Origin: Fulverythrobacter ferritrahens | GTDB taxonomy: Bacteria; Pseudomonadota; Alphaproteobacteria; Sphingomonadales; Sphingomonadaceae | Direction: 5' to 3' | DNA: 64,000 nt | Assembly: GCF_020539485.1 (NCBI RefSeq) | Contig: NZ_JACDXU010000001.1 | Location: 868,001 to 932,000 of the forward strand | Shown here: in pieces, positions 9,318 to 19,523 of the stretch | How the letters are laid out: every line of letters begins with the position of its first letter | Numbering within the stretch: position 1 is the first letter of the stretch | Made by a program: the position numbers and the translations under genes | The notes under the pieces: model-generated | Told to the model about the DNA's origin: nothing | What the model saw: only the letters and a program-made list of their open reading frames with translations | The model's database searches: none

Positions 9318-11876
9318 TCAGAAACGCACCGAGGCGCCGACGAAGAAGGTGCGGCCATAGCGCTCGGTCTGGGAGACCCAGTCACGCACGCCGCCCTGAT
9401 ACTGGCGGGTGGGTTCATCCGTAAGGTTCTGCCCTTCGGCAAAGACCCGCAGGTTCTCGGTCAGGTCGAGCGAGATCTTGGCGTCCAGACGGCGCAGATC
9501 GTCATTGAACTGATCGGTCAATGCAACATCCCCGGCGGAGATCAGGGCGCGGCCGGTGTGGTGATAAGCCACCGATGCTTCGACGATGCCCTTCTGGTAG
9601 AACAGCTGGGCGCCCCAGAGCAGTTTCGACTGTTCGGGGAAGTCGATCTCGCCGCGCGTGGGATCGGTCAGGTTGGCGTCGATCAGCGTAAGGTTGAGGT
9701 TCACGCCAAAGCCCGAGAGCAGGCCGGGCAGCATCGTGAACTGCTGCTGATAGGCCAGTTCGATCCCGGTAATGTCACCCTTTTCAGCGTTCTGCTTCTG
9801 GCTGAAATGGATGATGTCATAGGTTTCGCCCAGGAAAGTCCCATCATTGACGTCAAAGCTCTGGGTGAAGATCGGGTTCTTGATCCATTTCGCGAAGGCG
9901 CCGATGCTCAGCATGCCGCCCGGTGCGAAGTACCATTCCGCCGAAGCGTCGAGAGCGTCAGCGACATAGGGCTTGAGTGCCGGGTTACCGCTGCTGACGC
10001 TGATTTCGTCATCGCTTTCCACCGTGACGGAACCACCGGGCGAAAGGTCCGAATATTGCGGACGCCCGACAGCGCGCGAATAGGCCAGGCGCAGCATCAC
10101 GTCTTCTGCCGGCTTGAACCGAGCCACGATGCTGGGCAGCCAGTCCGTATATTCCCGCGAACCACTCGCCGGAACCACATTGGTGTCACCTTCCAGCAGA
10201 TAGCCGGTAATATCGAGCTTGGTGTGTTCGACCCTCACCCCGGCGGTCACGCCGATCTGGCCGAAATCGAGGTTCGCCATGGCATAGCCGGCATAGACTT
10301 CCTCGGTCAGGTTGAAGTCCGACAGAGTGTCATTCGCCAGCGAGGTGTTTTCGGTGAATACGAACTGCGGGCCGCCCAGCTTGCTTTCCGTATAGGCCTG
10401 GATCAGATCCTCGTCGATCGTCGGGGCGATCATATAGGGATGGCCGGACTTGGGATGGACGGTGACGTTTTCGCCCGCCAGGTCCGCCAGCGTGAAGCGG
10501 TTGGCGGACGTCCCGCGGCTGTAGCTCTCATTGGCGGAATCGAAGCTCTTGCCGGTGGACCGGATGTTCGCGCCGAACTTCAAAAAGCTGTCCATCCCGA
10601 TGGCAGGAAGCTCGCCGGTAATGTCGAACCGGCCCTGCCATGTCTCTTCAAGGCCATATTCGTCTTGCGCCGTGTAGCTGCGGAAACCCAGGGCCGATGC
10701 GTCGAGATAGCCATTCACAGGGACCGCAGTGTAGAGCTTGTCGGTGAAGTCCACACCGACCTTCCCGGGGTTGCCCCGGAACTGCCAGACCTGATTAGGC
10801 TCCACTACTTCGTTGCGAGTATAAGCCCCGCCGAAATCGGCCTTCCAGCCATCGGCGAATTCGGTGCTGCCGCCGGTCATGAAGGAGAGGAGCGACTTCT
10901 CCTTATATTCCAGCCGCAGGTCGGAGCGTTGTTCGCTGGTGGAGGCAATGCCGGTCAGGCCATTGGCATCCCACGTGATGTTCGAGAAATCGAGGCGGAA
11001 ACGCTGGCGATATTCGTCTTCGCTAAACTTGGAATAGACACCCCGGAAGAACAGCTCGGTCGCGCCGCTGCGCCAGTCGAGCGAGCCGGAAACGCCGATC
11101 CGTTCACGCTTCAGTCGGTAATCGGTATATTTGATGTTGGTCGGCACGGCGCCGCGCGCCGCGGCTTCATTCTCTGTCCAGTCATCCGGATAGATGCCGT
11201 TGCTGGTGAAGGTACGATCCGAATAGCTGGCGCCCAGCAGGATGCCGAATTCTTCATCGGCGCCGAAACGGCCGCCCACCGTGATGTCGCCCTTGATCGG
11301 CAGATCCTGATCGCGCAGTTCCTGATAGCCGATTTGTGCATTGGCCTGCACCACGAAGGGCTTGTCGAAATCTAAGGCAGTTTGGGTAACGAGATTGATC
11401 GTGCCGCCAATACCCTGGCCTGTTAGGTCCGCCGTCCTGACCTTCATCACCTCAACCCGGTTGAGGAGCTGGCCGGAGAGAATGTCCAGCGGCAGCGAGC
11501 GGGTGTTGCCATCGGGATTGCCGATCTCGAAGCCGTTGAGCGTATAGCCATTGAGGCTGGAAGGCACGCCGCGTACCGCGACATAGCGGCCTTCACCCTG
11601 ATCGTACTGGACGCCAACACCGGGAAGCCGCTCGATCGCCTCAGCCACATTCTTGTCGGGCAACTGGCCCAGTTCGTCGGAAGATGCGATGTCGACGATG
11701 GCGAGCGAGTCGCGCTTTTCGGCAATCGCGCGCACCTGCTGGGCACGCTGGCCGGTGACCACGATGGCGTTTTCCGTGCCGTCATCGGTGGTCTCGACAT
11801 TCTGCGCCGCAGCATTGGTTGCGGTGAGCGCAGTAAGGATAAGTGCGCTCGCGCTGGCGAGAAGTTTGTAACGCAT
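9318..11876 (-). CDS. TonB-dependent outer-membrane receptor
   Basis: An 852-residue receptor for energy-dependent uptake across the outer membrane. It has a signal peptide ending NAAAQ, a plug domain beginning around residue 55 with LPDKNVAEAIERLPGVGVQYDQGEGRYV and VRTADLTGQGIGGTINLVT, then a 22-strand barrel ending in YGRTFFVGASVRF with the terminal Phe used in outer-membrane assembly. The plug is of the Xanthomonas/Caulobacter type that usually handles sugars or aromatic oligomers, not siderophores. No STN signalling domain is present. The LigF-like gene is transcribed divergently from the 243-nt upstream region, raising the idea of a lignin-derived substrate. Confidence 0.93.
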   Translation of the reverse strand: MRYKLLASASALILTALTATNAAAQNVETTDDGTENAIVVTGQRAQQVRAIAEKRDSLAIVDIASSDELGQLPDKNVAEAIERLPGVGVQYDQGEGRYVAVRGVPSSLNGYTLNGFEIGNPDGNTRSLPLDILSGQLLNRVEVMKVRTADLTGQGIGGTINLVTQTALDFDKPFVVQANAQIGYQELRDQDLPIKGDITVGGRFGADEEFGILLGASYSDRTFTSNGIYPDDWTENEAAARGAVPTNIKYTDYRLKRERIGVSGSLDWRSGATELFFRGVYSKFSEDEYRQRFRLDFSNITWDANGLTGIASTSEQRSDLRLEYKEKSLLSFMTGGSTEFADGWKADFGGAYTRNEVVEPNQVWQFRGNPGKVGVDFTDKLYTAVPVNGYLDASALGFRSYTAQDEYGLEETWQGRFDITGELPAIGMDSFLKFGANIRSTGKSFDSANESYSRGTSANRFTLADLAGENVTVHPKSGHPYMIAPTIDEDLIQAYTESKLGGPQFVFTENTSLANDTLSDFNLTEEVYAGYAMANLDFGQIGVTAGVRVEHTKLDITGYLLEGDTNVVPASGSREYTDWLPSIVARFKPAEDVMLRLAYSRAVGRPQYSDLSPGGSVTVESDDEISVSSGNPALKPYVADALDASAEWYFAPGGMLSIGAFAKWIKNPIFTQSFDVNDGTFLGETYDIIHFSQKQNAEKGDITGIELAYQQQFTMLPGLLSGFGVNLNLTLIDANLTDPTRGEIDFPEQSKLLWGAQLFYQKGIVEASVAYHHTGRALISAGDVALTDQFNDDLRRLDAKISLDLTENLRVFAEGQNLTDEPTRQYQGGVRDWVSQTERYGRTFFVGASVRF

Positions 11877-11959
11877 TGAAAATGATCCCTCATTCGGGCG
11901 GTCCGGGGGGAGGCCGTCCTTTTCGCGGGTGCGGTAGGAGGGGTTTGTTCCAGTTCCGC

Positions 11960-11973
11960 GTCACTTAGGTGAC
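11960..11973. promoter_or_regulatory. Candidate operator palindrome between receptor and LigF-like genes
   Basis: GTCAC-TTAG-GTGAC is a 5-bp-arm dyad about 85 bases before the receptor start and 150 before the LigF-like start, within the shared divergent promoter region. Its form fits a dimeric repressor site, but no regulator gene is adjacent and no second copy was seen. Confidence 0.3.
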
Positions 11974-12119
11974 AGTTCAGGGACATCTGGTCGCAAATGC
12001 GATGAAATGGGCCAATCAGCTCCGCTCCACGATTGTACGTTGACTTTATCCGTTTGGATGCTTGCCCTTGTCCGGGGCGCGGGTCTAAGCCGATTTCGTC
12101 AAGAGAAGGATTGTCCGAA

Positions 12120-12866
12120 ATGCTCAAACTCTACAGCTTTGGCCCGGGTGCCAATTCGCTGAAGCCGATGCTGACCCTGCATGAGAAGGGCCTGGATTAT
12201 GAGCAGGTGTTGCTCGATCCGCGCAAGTTCGAACATCATTCTGACTGGTTCAAGAAGATCAATCCCCGTGGTCAGGTGCCCGCCTTGGATGATCGCGGCC
12301 ACATCATCACCGAAAGCACGGTGATCTGCGAATATCTCGAAGATGAATGGCCCACCGAAGTGAAGCTGCGCCCCGATGCCTCGTGGGAGCGCGCCGATAT
12401 GCGGGTCTGGACCAAATGGGTGGACGAATATTTCTGCTGGTGCGTCTCCACGATCGGTTGGCACCGCTATGTGGGGAACATGGTCAAGGGCCTCTCCGAC
12501 GAGGAATTCGAAGAGAAGGTGAAAAACATTCCCGTGGTGGAGCAGCAGGTGAAGTGGCGCCGCGCTCGCGAAGGTTTCCCGCAGGAAATGCTGGACGAGG
12601 AAATGCGCAAGATCTCCTATTCCGTTCGCAAGCTGGACGATCACTTGCGTGACCACGAATGGCTGGTGCCGAGCATGTACACGCTGGCAGACATCTGCAA
12701 CTTCTCCATCGCGAACGGTATGCAGCATGGCTATCCCGAATTGGTGAACAAGGAAGATACGCCCGGCCTGCTGCGCTGGATCGAGCAGATCAACGAGCGT
12801 CCGGCGGCCAAGAAGATGTTTGCCGATGTACCGCGGGAAATCCGGCACGAAGACGCGAAGAAGTAA
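12120..12866 (+). CDS. ligF: LigF-like glutathione-dependent beta-etherase
   Basis: A 248-residue glutathione S-transferase-fold protein. From the N-terminus it matches what I recall of Sphingobium SYK-6 LigF almost segment for segment: KLYSFGPGANSLKP, HSDWFKKINPRGQVPAL, ESTVICEYLED, MRVWTKWVDEYFCWCVSTIGW, KWRRAREGFPQEMLDEE and LADICNF. LigF uses glutathione to break the beta-aryl ether bond of lignin-type dimers with one stereochemistry. The thioredoxin-like domain is about 1-80 and the helical domain follows. The ATG at 12120 has an AGAAGGA site; an upstream frame start at 12033 adds unrelated residues. No LigD, LigE or LigG partner is in the window, so the true substrate needs testing. Confidence 0.85.
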   Translation: MLKLYSFGPGANSLKPMLTLHEKGLDYEQVLLDPRKFEHHSDWFKKINPRGQVPALDDRGHIITESTVICEYLEDEWPTEVKLRPDASWERADMRVWTKWVDEYFCWCVSTIGWHRYVGNMVKGLSDEEFEEKVKNIPVVEQQVKWRRAREGFPQEMLDEEMRKISYSVRKLDDHLRDHEWLVPSMYTLADICNFSIANGMQHGYPELVNKEDTPGLLRWIEQINERPAAKKMFADVPREIRHEDAKK

Positions 12867-12874
12867 GCTGCGCC

Positions 12875-13717
12875 TTACGGTGCCCTTGGCCGGCTCACGG
12901 CCGAGACCAGCACGAAGCTGATATACATCAGCAGATACCATGCACCCAGCTTGGCGGGGGAGACGGGCGACCAGCCCCCCGCCTGGTCGGGATAGGTCCA
13001 TGCACGGGCGAACGTGCCGATATTCTCCGCGAACCAGATGAACAGCGCCACTAGCAGCCAACCGAGGAGCAGCGGCATCCAGCGTCGTTCGCGCCAGACG
13101 GTGAAGTGAATTCGCGTCCGCAGGAACAGCACGATCAAGGCGAGGAACAGCGCGTTACGAATATCGGGCAGCCAGTGGTGCGCAAAGAAGTTCATATAGA
13201 CCAGCACTGCCACCAGCCAGCTTGCCCAGAGGGGTGGATATCCGGTGTAGCGGAAATCGAAAATCCGCCAGACGCGCGCGATATAACTGCCTACCGCAGC
13301 ATACATGAAGCCGGAGAACAGCGGCACTTCGCCGATGCGTAGCAGGCTTGGTTCCGGATAGATCCACGATCCAACTGTCGTCTTGAACAGTTCCATCACC
13401 GTGCCGACCACGTGGAAAACCAGGATTACCTTTGCTTCTTCCCAGGTCTCGAGTCGGAACCACAACATGCCGATCTGGATGGCCAGTGCCGCAAGGGTAA
13501 GAAAATCATAGCGGGCGACGGGAGCATCGGCGGGGTAGAACAGGAAAGTCGCCAGCAGCAGCGCCAGCATCAGGCCCCCGAACAGGCAGGCCCAGCCCTG
13601 TTTGAAGCCGAACAGCGCGAATTCGTAGATCCATGAATGGAGGCCGGGGCGCGGCTCGAACGCTTCCAGCCGTGCGCGTATGGCGGCAAAGCGGGTGTGG
13701 GTTTCGGGAGATGGCAT
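12875..13717 (-). CDS. DUF817 family integral membrane protein
   Basis: A 280-residue membrane protein with about eight hydrophobic helices. Conserved DUF817 features visible are FGFKQGWACLFGG near residues 32-44, LETWEEAKVILVFHVVGTVMELFK, and GSWIYPEPS. Several polar or charged residues inside helices (Glu, His, Lys) suggest a transport or enzymatic role, but the family has no established function. It lies 31 nt downstream of the MoxR gene on the same strand and ends eight bases from the LigF-like stop (convergent). Confidence 0.85.
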   Translation of the reverse strand: MPSPETHTRFAAIRARLEAFEPRPGLHSWIYEFALFGFKQGWACLFGGLMLALLLATFLFYPADAPVARYDFLTLAALAIQIGMLWFRLETWEEAKVILVFHVVGTVMELFKTTVGSWIYPEPSLLRIGEVPLFSGFMYAAVGSYIARVWRIFDFRYTGYPPLWASWLVAVLVYMNFFAHHWLPDIRNALFLALIVLFLRTRIHFTVWRERRWMPLLLGWLLVALFIWFAENIGTFARAWTYPDQAGGWSPVSPAKLGAWYLLMYISFVLVSAVSRPRAP

Positions 13718-13748
13718 TCGGAAAGTCTGTGGAAGCCCGACCCTGGCG

Positions 13749-14597
13749 TCAGCCGCCCCGCCGATGCATGAAGGCGAGCCTTTCGAACAGCATCACATCC
13801 TGCTCATTCTTGAGCAGCGCGCCGTGGAGCGGGGGGATTGCCTTCGCGGGGTCGCGGCTTTGCAGCACTTCCAGCGGCATATCTTCGTTCAGGAGGAGCT
13901 TCAGCCAGTCGAGCAACTCACTGGTAGACGGCTTCTTCTTCATGCCGGGCACTTCACGAATGTCGTAAAACAGGTTCAGGGCTTCCTTCACCAGACGCTG
14001 CTGGATGCCGGGGAAGTGGACATCCACAATCGCCTGCATGGTCTCGCGGTCAGGGAAGGCGATGTAGTGGAAAAAGCAGCGCCGCAGGAAGGCGTCGGGC
14101 AGTTCCTTCTCGTTATTCGAGGTGATGACCACGATGGGTCGTTCCTTTGCCTCGATCCGCTCCTGCGTCTCGTAAACGTCGAAGCTCATCCGATCGAGTT
14201 CCTGAAGCAGGTCGTTGGGGAATTCGATATCCGCCTTGTCGATCTCATCGATCAGCAGCACGGGCAGGCGAGGAGAGGTGAAGGCCTCCCACAGTTTGCC
14301 TTTTCGGATGTAATTTGAAATGTCATGGACGCGCGGATCGCCCAACTGGCCGTCACGCAGGCGGGCAACTGCGTCATACTCATACAGCCCCTGATGCGCC
14401 TTGGTGGTGGACTTCACGTTCCACTCGATCAGCGGAGCATCCATCGCTTTGGCGATTTCATGCGCCAGCACGGTTTTGCCCGTGCCCGGCTCGCCTTTCA
14501 CCAGCAGTGGGCGGCGCAGCAGGACGGCCGCATTCACCGCAACCTTGAGATCCTGCGTGGCTATGTAGTTCGCCGTTCCTTCGAAGCGTGTGCTCAT
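13749..14597 (-). CDS. MoxR-family AAA+ ATPase
   Basis: A 282-residue AAA+ protein of the MoxR group. Walker A is GEPGTGKT (about 36-43), Walker B is VLLIDEIDKAD, sensor 1 is ITSNNEKEL and an arginine pair follows in LPDAFLRRC. MoxR ATPases pair with VWA proteins to help mature metalloenzymes or remodel complexes. The likely partner is the CoxE-like gene at 7233-8426, unusually separated from it. The start overlaps the stop of the upstream beta-lactamase-like gene (ATGA), so the two share a transcript. Confidence 0.92.
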   Translation of the reverse strand: MSTRFEGTANYIATQDLKVAVNAAVLLRRPLLVKGEPGTGKTVLAHEIAKAMDAPLIEWNVKSTTKAHQGLYEYDAVARLRDGQLGDPRVHDISNYIRKGKLWEAFTSPRLPVLLIDEIDKADIEFPNDLLQELDRMSFDVYETQERIEAKERPIVVITSNNEKELPDAFLRRCFFHYIAFPDRETMQAIVDVHFPGIQQRLVKEALNLFYDIREVPGMKKKPSTSELLDWLKLLLNEDMPLEVLQSRDPAKAIPPLHGALLKNEQDVMLFERLAFMHRRGG

Positions 14598-15883
14598 TGA
14601 TGAAGCGTCCCGATCAGGCGATGGCCCAGGGCCAGGAAAGCGGAATCATCTACTGCCCTGTCAGGATTGTTCCATGCCATAGTGACCACGATCCAGCGGC
14701 CTTGCCTGTCTTTCAACAGCCAGGACAGATCGATCACTCCCGTTTCCGACCCGCCTTTGTAGCCGACATAATCCCATTTTTCCTTCTCGGCGGGGGGCAG
14801 GGCAGTGTTAATGCCCAGTATCGCCATAACCGTGGGGTCGTCCATGTCCCGCAGGCGCCTGTAGATGCGCGCGAGGTCTTCGGCGGAGGCGAACCATTCG
14901 ATGCTGTCTATAGCGGCTGGGCCGCTGCCGATGAACCTGGCGACCTCGACCTTATCCGCCGTAAGGGACGGCGCCCATTGGGCGAGCAGGGCGCGCTGCC
15001 CCGCATCGTCTGCCGCTTTGTAAGCCGCGACCTTCGCAGGATCGGTTTTCAGCGCGAAGAACTCCACCGTAGTCAGCAAGGGAAGGGTGTCCGATGGTTC
15101 CGCATGGCCAGCGGCAATCAGTTCCGCTTCCACTACATCCCGGCCAAGTGTGCGCATCAGCACATCCGTTGCGGTATTGTCGCTGATGGAGATCATCATT
15201 GTCGCAAGCGTCTGCAGGGTGACGGGTGCACCTATTGGCCAGTTCTGCATCTGACCGCTGGGAATAGAGGGAGCGTCGAGCCGGACCACATCGCTCCAGT
15301 GACGTTTGCCTGCCTTGATTTCTCCTGCCAGCGCGGAGAGGACATAGAGCTTGAAGGTGGAGCCGATAGCCATTTGCTCCGACGGCTTGCTGGTCAGAAG
15401 CGGACGCGTCTCATCGCCGTCGAGAATATAGACGCCCATCTGGGTTTTGCCGGGAAGGGCGGCAATTTCCTCCGTGATTTTCGTCGGCGTATCGTCGATC
15501 GGAGCGACGGCCCCGATACGAAAGCCGGTGACGAGATAGGGGGGCTGGCTGTCCAGCTGGAGCGTGGCCGCTGCCTTTGTCTTCTCGAAAACGAGATTGA
15601 AAGTGGCGGCGCCCTTTGCCTGATAGGATAGCTGGTCCACAGCGCGGATCGGGCCGTTCGCGGAAATCAGCTGATCCGCAATCGCCTTGATCTGGGCAGC
15701 GGGCACCGCCGCGAGGAAGGAAGGCGAGAAAACACGTTCGGGCGCCATGTTGCCTGCCATCACGGCGCGGATGTCTTCTGCCCGGCTTCTGCTTGCATCC
15801 TCAAGCGCGTGGCTATCCTCCTGCGCGAATGCGGCGGAGGGGAATGCGATCAGCAAAGCACCGGCGATGAGCAGATTTTTCAT
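14594..15883 (-). CDS. Secreted class A beta-lactamase-fold serine hydrolase with N-terminal cystatin-like domain
   Basis: A 429-residue exported protein (signal peptide ending AFAQE). The C-terminal domain (about 145-429) has all three penicillin-interacting motifs: S175-T-F-K, S234-D-N and K376-G-G. The N-terminal part (about 30-130) looks like the steroid-isomerase/cystatin-like domain of the Streptomyces ORF12 family, which has esterase rather than strong beta-lactamase activity. Its start has its own promoter space, and its stop overlaps the MoxR start. Beta-lactamase activity is possible but not certain: I cannot place a general-base Glu166 with confidence. Confidence 0.82.
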   Translation of the reverse strand: MKNLLIAGALLIAFPSAAFAQEDSHALEDASRSRAEDIRAVMAGNMAPERVFSPSFLAAVPAAQIKAIADQLISANGPIRAVDQLSYQAKGAATFNLVFEKTKAAATLQLDSQPPYLVTGFRIGAVAPIDDTPTKITEEIAALPGKTQMGVYILDGDETRPLLTSKPSEQMAIGSTFKLYVLSALAGEIKAGKRHWSDVVRLDAPSIPSGQMQNWPIGAPVTLQTLATMMISISDNTATDVLMRTLGRDVVEAELIAAGHAEPSDTLPLLTTVEFFALKTDPAKVAAYKAADDAGQRALLAQWAPSLTADKVEVARFIGSGPAAIDSIEWFASAEDLARIYRRLRDMDDPTVMAILGINTALPPAEKEKWDYVGYKGGSETGVIDLSWLLKDRQGRWIVVTMAWNNPDRAVDDSAFLALGHRLIGTLHQ

Positions 15884-16168
15884 CCCGCGAAGCTAGCGGA
15901 TCGCATTCAAACTGCAATGTCGCCTGTCGGGGACGAATTCCCTTCCCCATGCCTCTTGAATCAACGTCGAGGGTCTCCCATATAACGTGAGCGGGCCGGG
16001 CCCCTCTGGCGCAGTTCCATGCCTTCTGGCGGAATTGCGTGATGTCGGACCGCATCGGATTGCACCGATGCCGGGTCCGGGTTCCCATCCCCCACCCCTC
16101 CCCCGGGCTTCGGATCTGGCTCGGTGCATCCGATCAAACGCAACTGACGTTTTGAAGGGAGCATCGAT

Positions 16169-16351
16169 ATGTCCAATCGCCTTTTCAGCCTGATGGAACG
16201 ACATCAGAAGCTGGACCAGGCCATCCGCCTTGCCGAACAGCGCAAGGGCCGCAACTCATTCGAGATCATGCGGCTCAAGAAGCTCAAGCTGGTGGTGAAG
16301 GATCGCATGGCGCGCCTGCTGCGCAGGCCCGTTCCGGCAATCTCCAACTGA
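16169..16351 (+). CDS. YdcH-like small protein (DUF465)
   Basis: A 60-residue, very basic, helical protein. SLMERHQKLDQAIRLAE followed by RLKKLKLVVKDRM is the DUF465 pattern: a short antiparallel coiled coil. Function in alphaproteobacteria is unknown. The ATG is preceded by GAAGGGAG at good spacing. The 285 nt upstream contain a C-rich pyrimidine tract near 16084-16104 and nothing else I can name. Confidence 0.8.
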   Translation: MSNRLFSLMERHQKLDQAIRLAEQRKGRNSFEIMRLKKLKLVVKDRMARLLRRPVPAISN

Positions 16352-16373
16352 TCGACATACCGGACGCATAGGT

Positions 16374-16401
16374 CGCCCGCAGCCCGTCCGGGTTGCGGGC
16401 G
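16374..16401 (+). terminator. GC-rich hairpin between ydcH-like and terC genes
   Basis: CGCCCGCA at 16374-16381 pairs perfectly with TGCGGGCG at 16394-16401, with an inner CCCG-TC-CGGG pairing. No T-run follows, so it may be an attenuator or a processed end of the small-protein mRNA, not a classical terminator. Confidence 0.4.
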
Positions 16402-16441
16402 ATAAGCGTGTGTGCACCCTGCGCAAATGAGGGACTGAAAC

Positions 16442-17428
16442 ATGGAGTTTATGTTTGCCGACTGGCTCGGCACCCCCTTGTGGTTCTGGCTGTCATTCGC
16501 AGCCATCGTGATTGCCCTTACCGCCTTCGACCTTGGCATTCTCCACAAGGAAGACCGGGAGATGGGCGTGAAGGAATCGCTCAAGCTCTCCGCCTTTTAC
16601 ATCGGTGTCGCCATGCTGTTCGGCCTGTGGGTCTGGATAGAGCGCGGGCCCGATCTGGGCATGAAATATTATACGGGCTTCTTCATCGAGAAGGCGCTGT
16701 CGATCGACAATGTCTTCGTCATATCCCTGATCTTCGGCTTCTTCGCCATCCCGCCGCGCTATCAGTATCGGGCGCTGCTATGGGGCATTCTGGCGGTGAT
16801 CGTTCTACGCGGGCTGATGATCGCGGCGGGCGCAGCACTGGTCCAGGAATTCTACTGGACGCTCTATATCTTCGCGGCCTTCCTGATCTTCACCGGCATC
16901 AGAATGCTATGGGTTGCCGATCACGAGCCCGATATTTCCCGTAATCCGCTGATCAAATGGCTTTCCAGCCACATGCGGATCACGAAGGAACTGCATGGCC
17001 CCCGCTTCTTCGTGCGGGAGCCTGACGCGAAGACGGGCAAGCTGGCGCTGGCGGCCACTCCGCTATTCCTCGCGCTGGTGGTGATCAACCTGGCGGACCT
17101 CGTCTTTGCGGTGGACTCCGTGCCTGCGATCTTTGCGATCACGACCGATACTTTCATCGTCTACACCAGCAATATCATGGCGATCCTCGGCCTGAGGGCG
17201 CTCTATTTCGCGCTGGCGGCGATGGTCCACCGCTTCCACTATCTCAAATATGCGCTCGCGCTGGTGCTGGTCTTCATCGGCTCCAAGATCTTCATCGGCG
17301 ATTTCCTGACGGAAAGCGGCAAAGTGCATCCGGCGATCAGTCTGGGTGTGACCTTTGCCCTGATCCTGGGCGGCGTGTTCTGGTCGCTCTGGAAGACACG
17401 GAAGGAGGAGGGCGGGGCGAATGCCTGA
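16442..17428 (+). CDS. TerC family membrane protein
   Basis: A 328-residue inner-membrane protein with about nine helices. The TerC signatures are FFIEKALSIDNVFV (about 77-90) and NLADLVFAVDSVPAI (about 217-231), whose buried acidic residues are thought to bind metal. Bacterial TerC proteins such as Alx/MeeF export or handle Mn2+ and metallate exported enzymes; tellurite resistance is only the historical name. The start has a GAGGGA site. I looked for the Mn-sensing yybP-ykoY riboswitch in the 90-nt leader and did not see its conserved loops. It converges on parE. Confidence 0.92.
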   Translation: MEFMFADWLGTPLWFWLSFAAIVIALTAFDLGILHKEDREMGVKESLKLSAFYIGVAMLFGLWVWIERGPDLGMKYYTGFFIEKALSIDNVFVISLIFGFFAIPPRYQYRALLWGILAVIVLRGLMIAAGAALVQEFYWTLYIFAAFLIFTGIRMLWVADHEPDISRNPLIKWLSSHMRITKELHGPRFFVREPDAKTGKLALAATPLFLALVVINLADLVFAVDSVPAIFAITTDTFIVYTSNIMAILGLRALYFALAAMVHRFHYLKYALALVLVFIGSKIFIGDFLTESGKVHPAISLGVTFALILGGVFWSLWKTRKEEGGANA

Positions 17429-17459
17429 TGCCTAGAACGGGCCGGGACCAATCGAACGC

Positions 17460-19466
<2,007 letters not shown>

Positions 19467-19523
19467 TGGAATGTCTATAAGGCCCGGAATCCCGCCATCA
19501 CAAGCGCGATGCGCGGGTTATCG

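Noticed and set aside
9558-11375. 600-codon plus-strand frame inside the TonB receptor gene
   Set aside because: Antisense shadow in GC-rich codons; no family resemblance and no ribosome site, while the receptor on the other strand is unmistakable.
16352-16441. Mn2+ riboswitch (yybP-ykoY) before terC
   Set aside because: The 90-nt leader has a GC-rich hairpin but not the conserved internal loops of that riboswitch.
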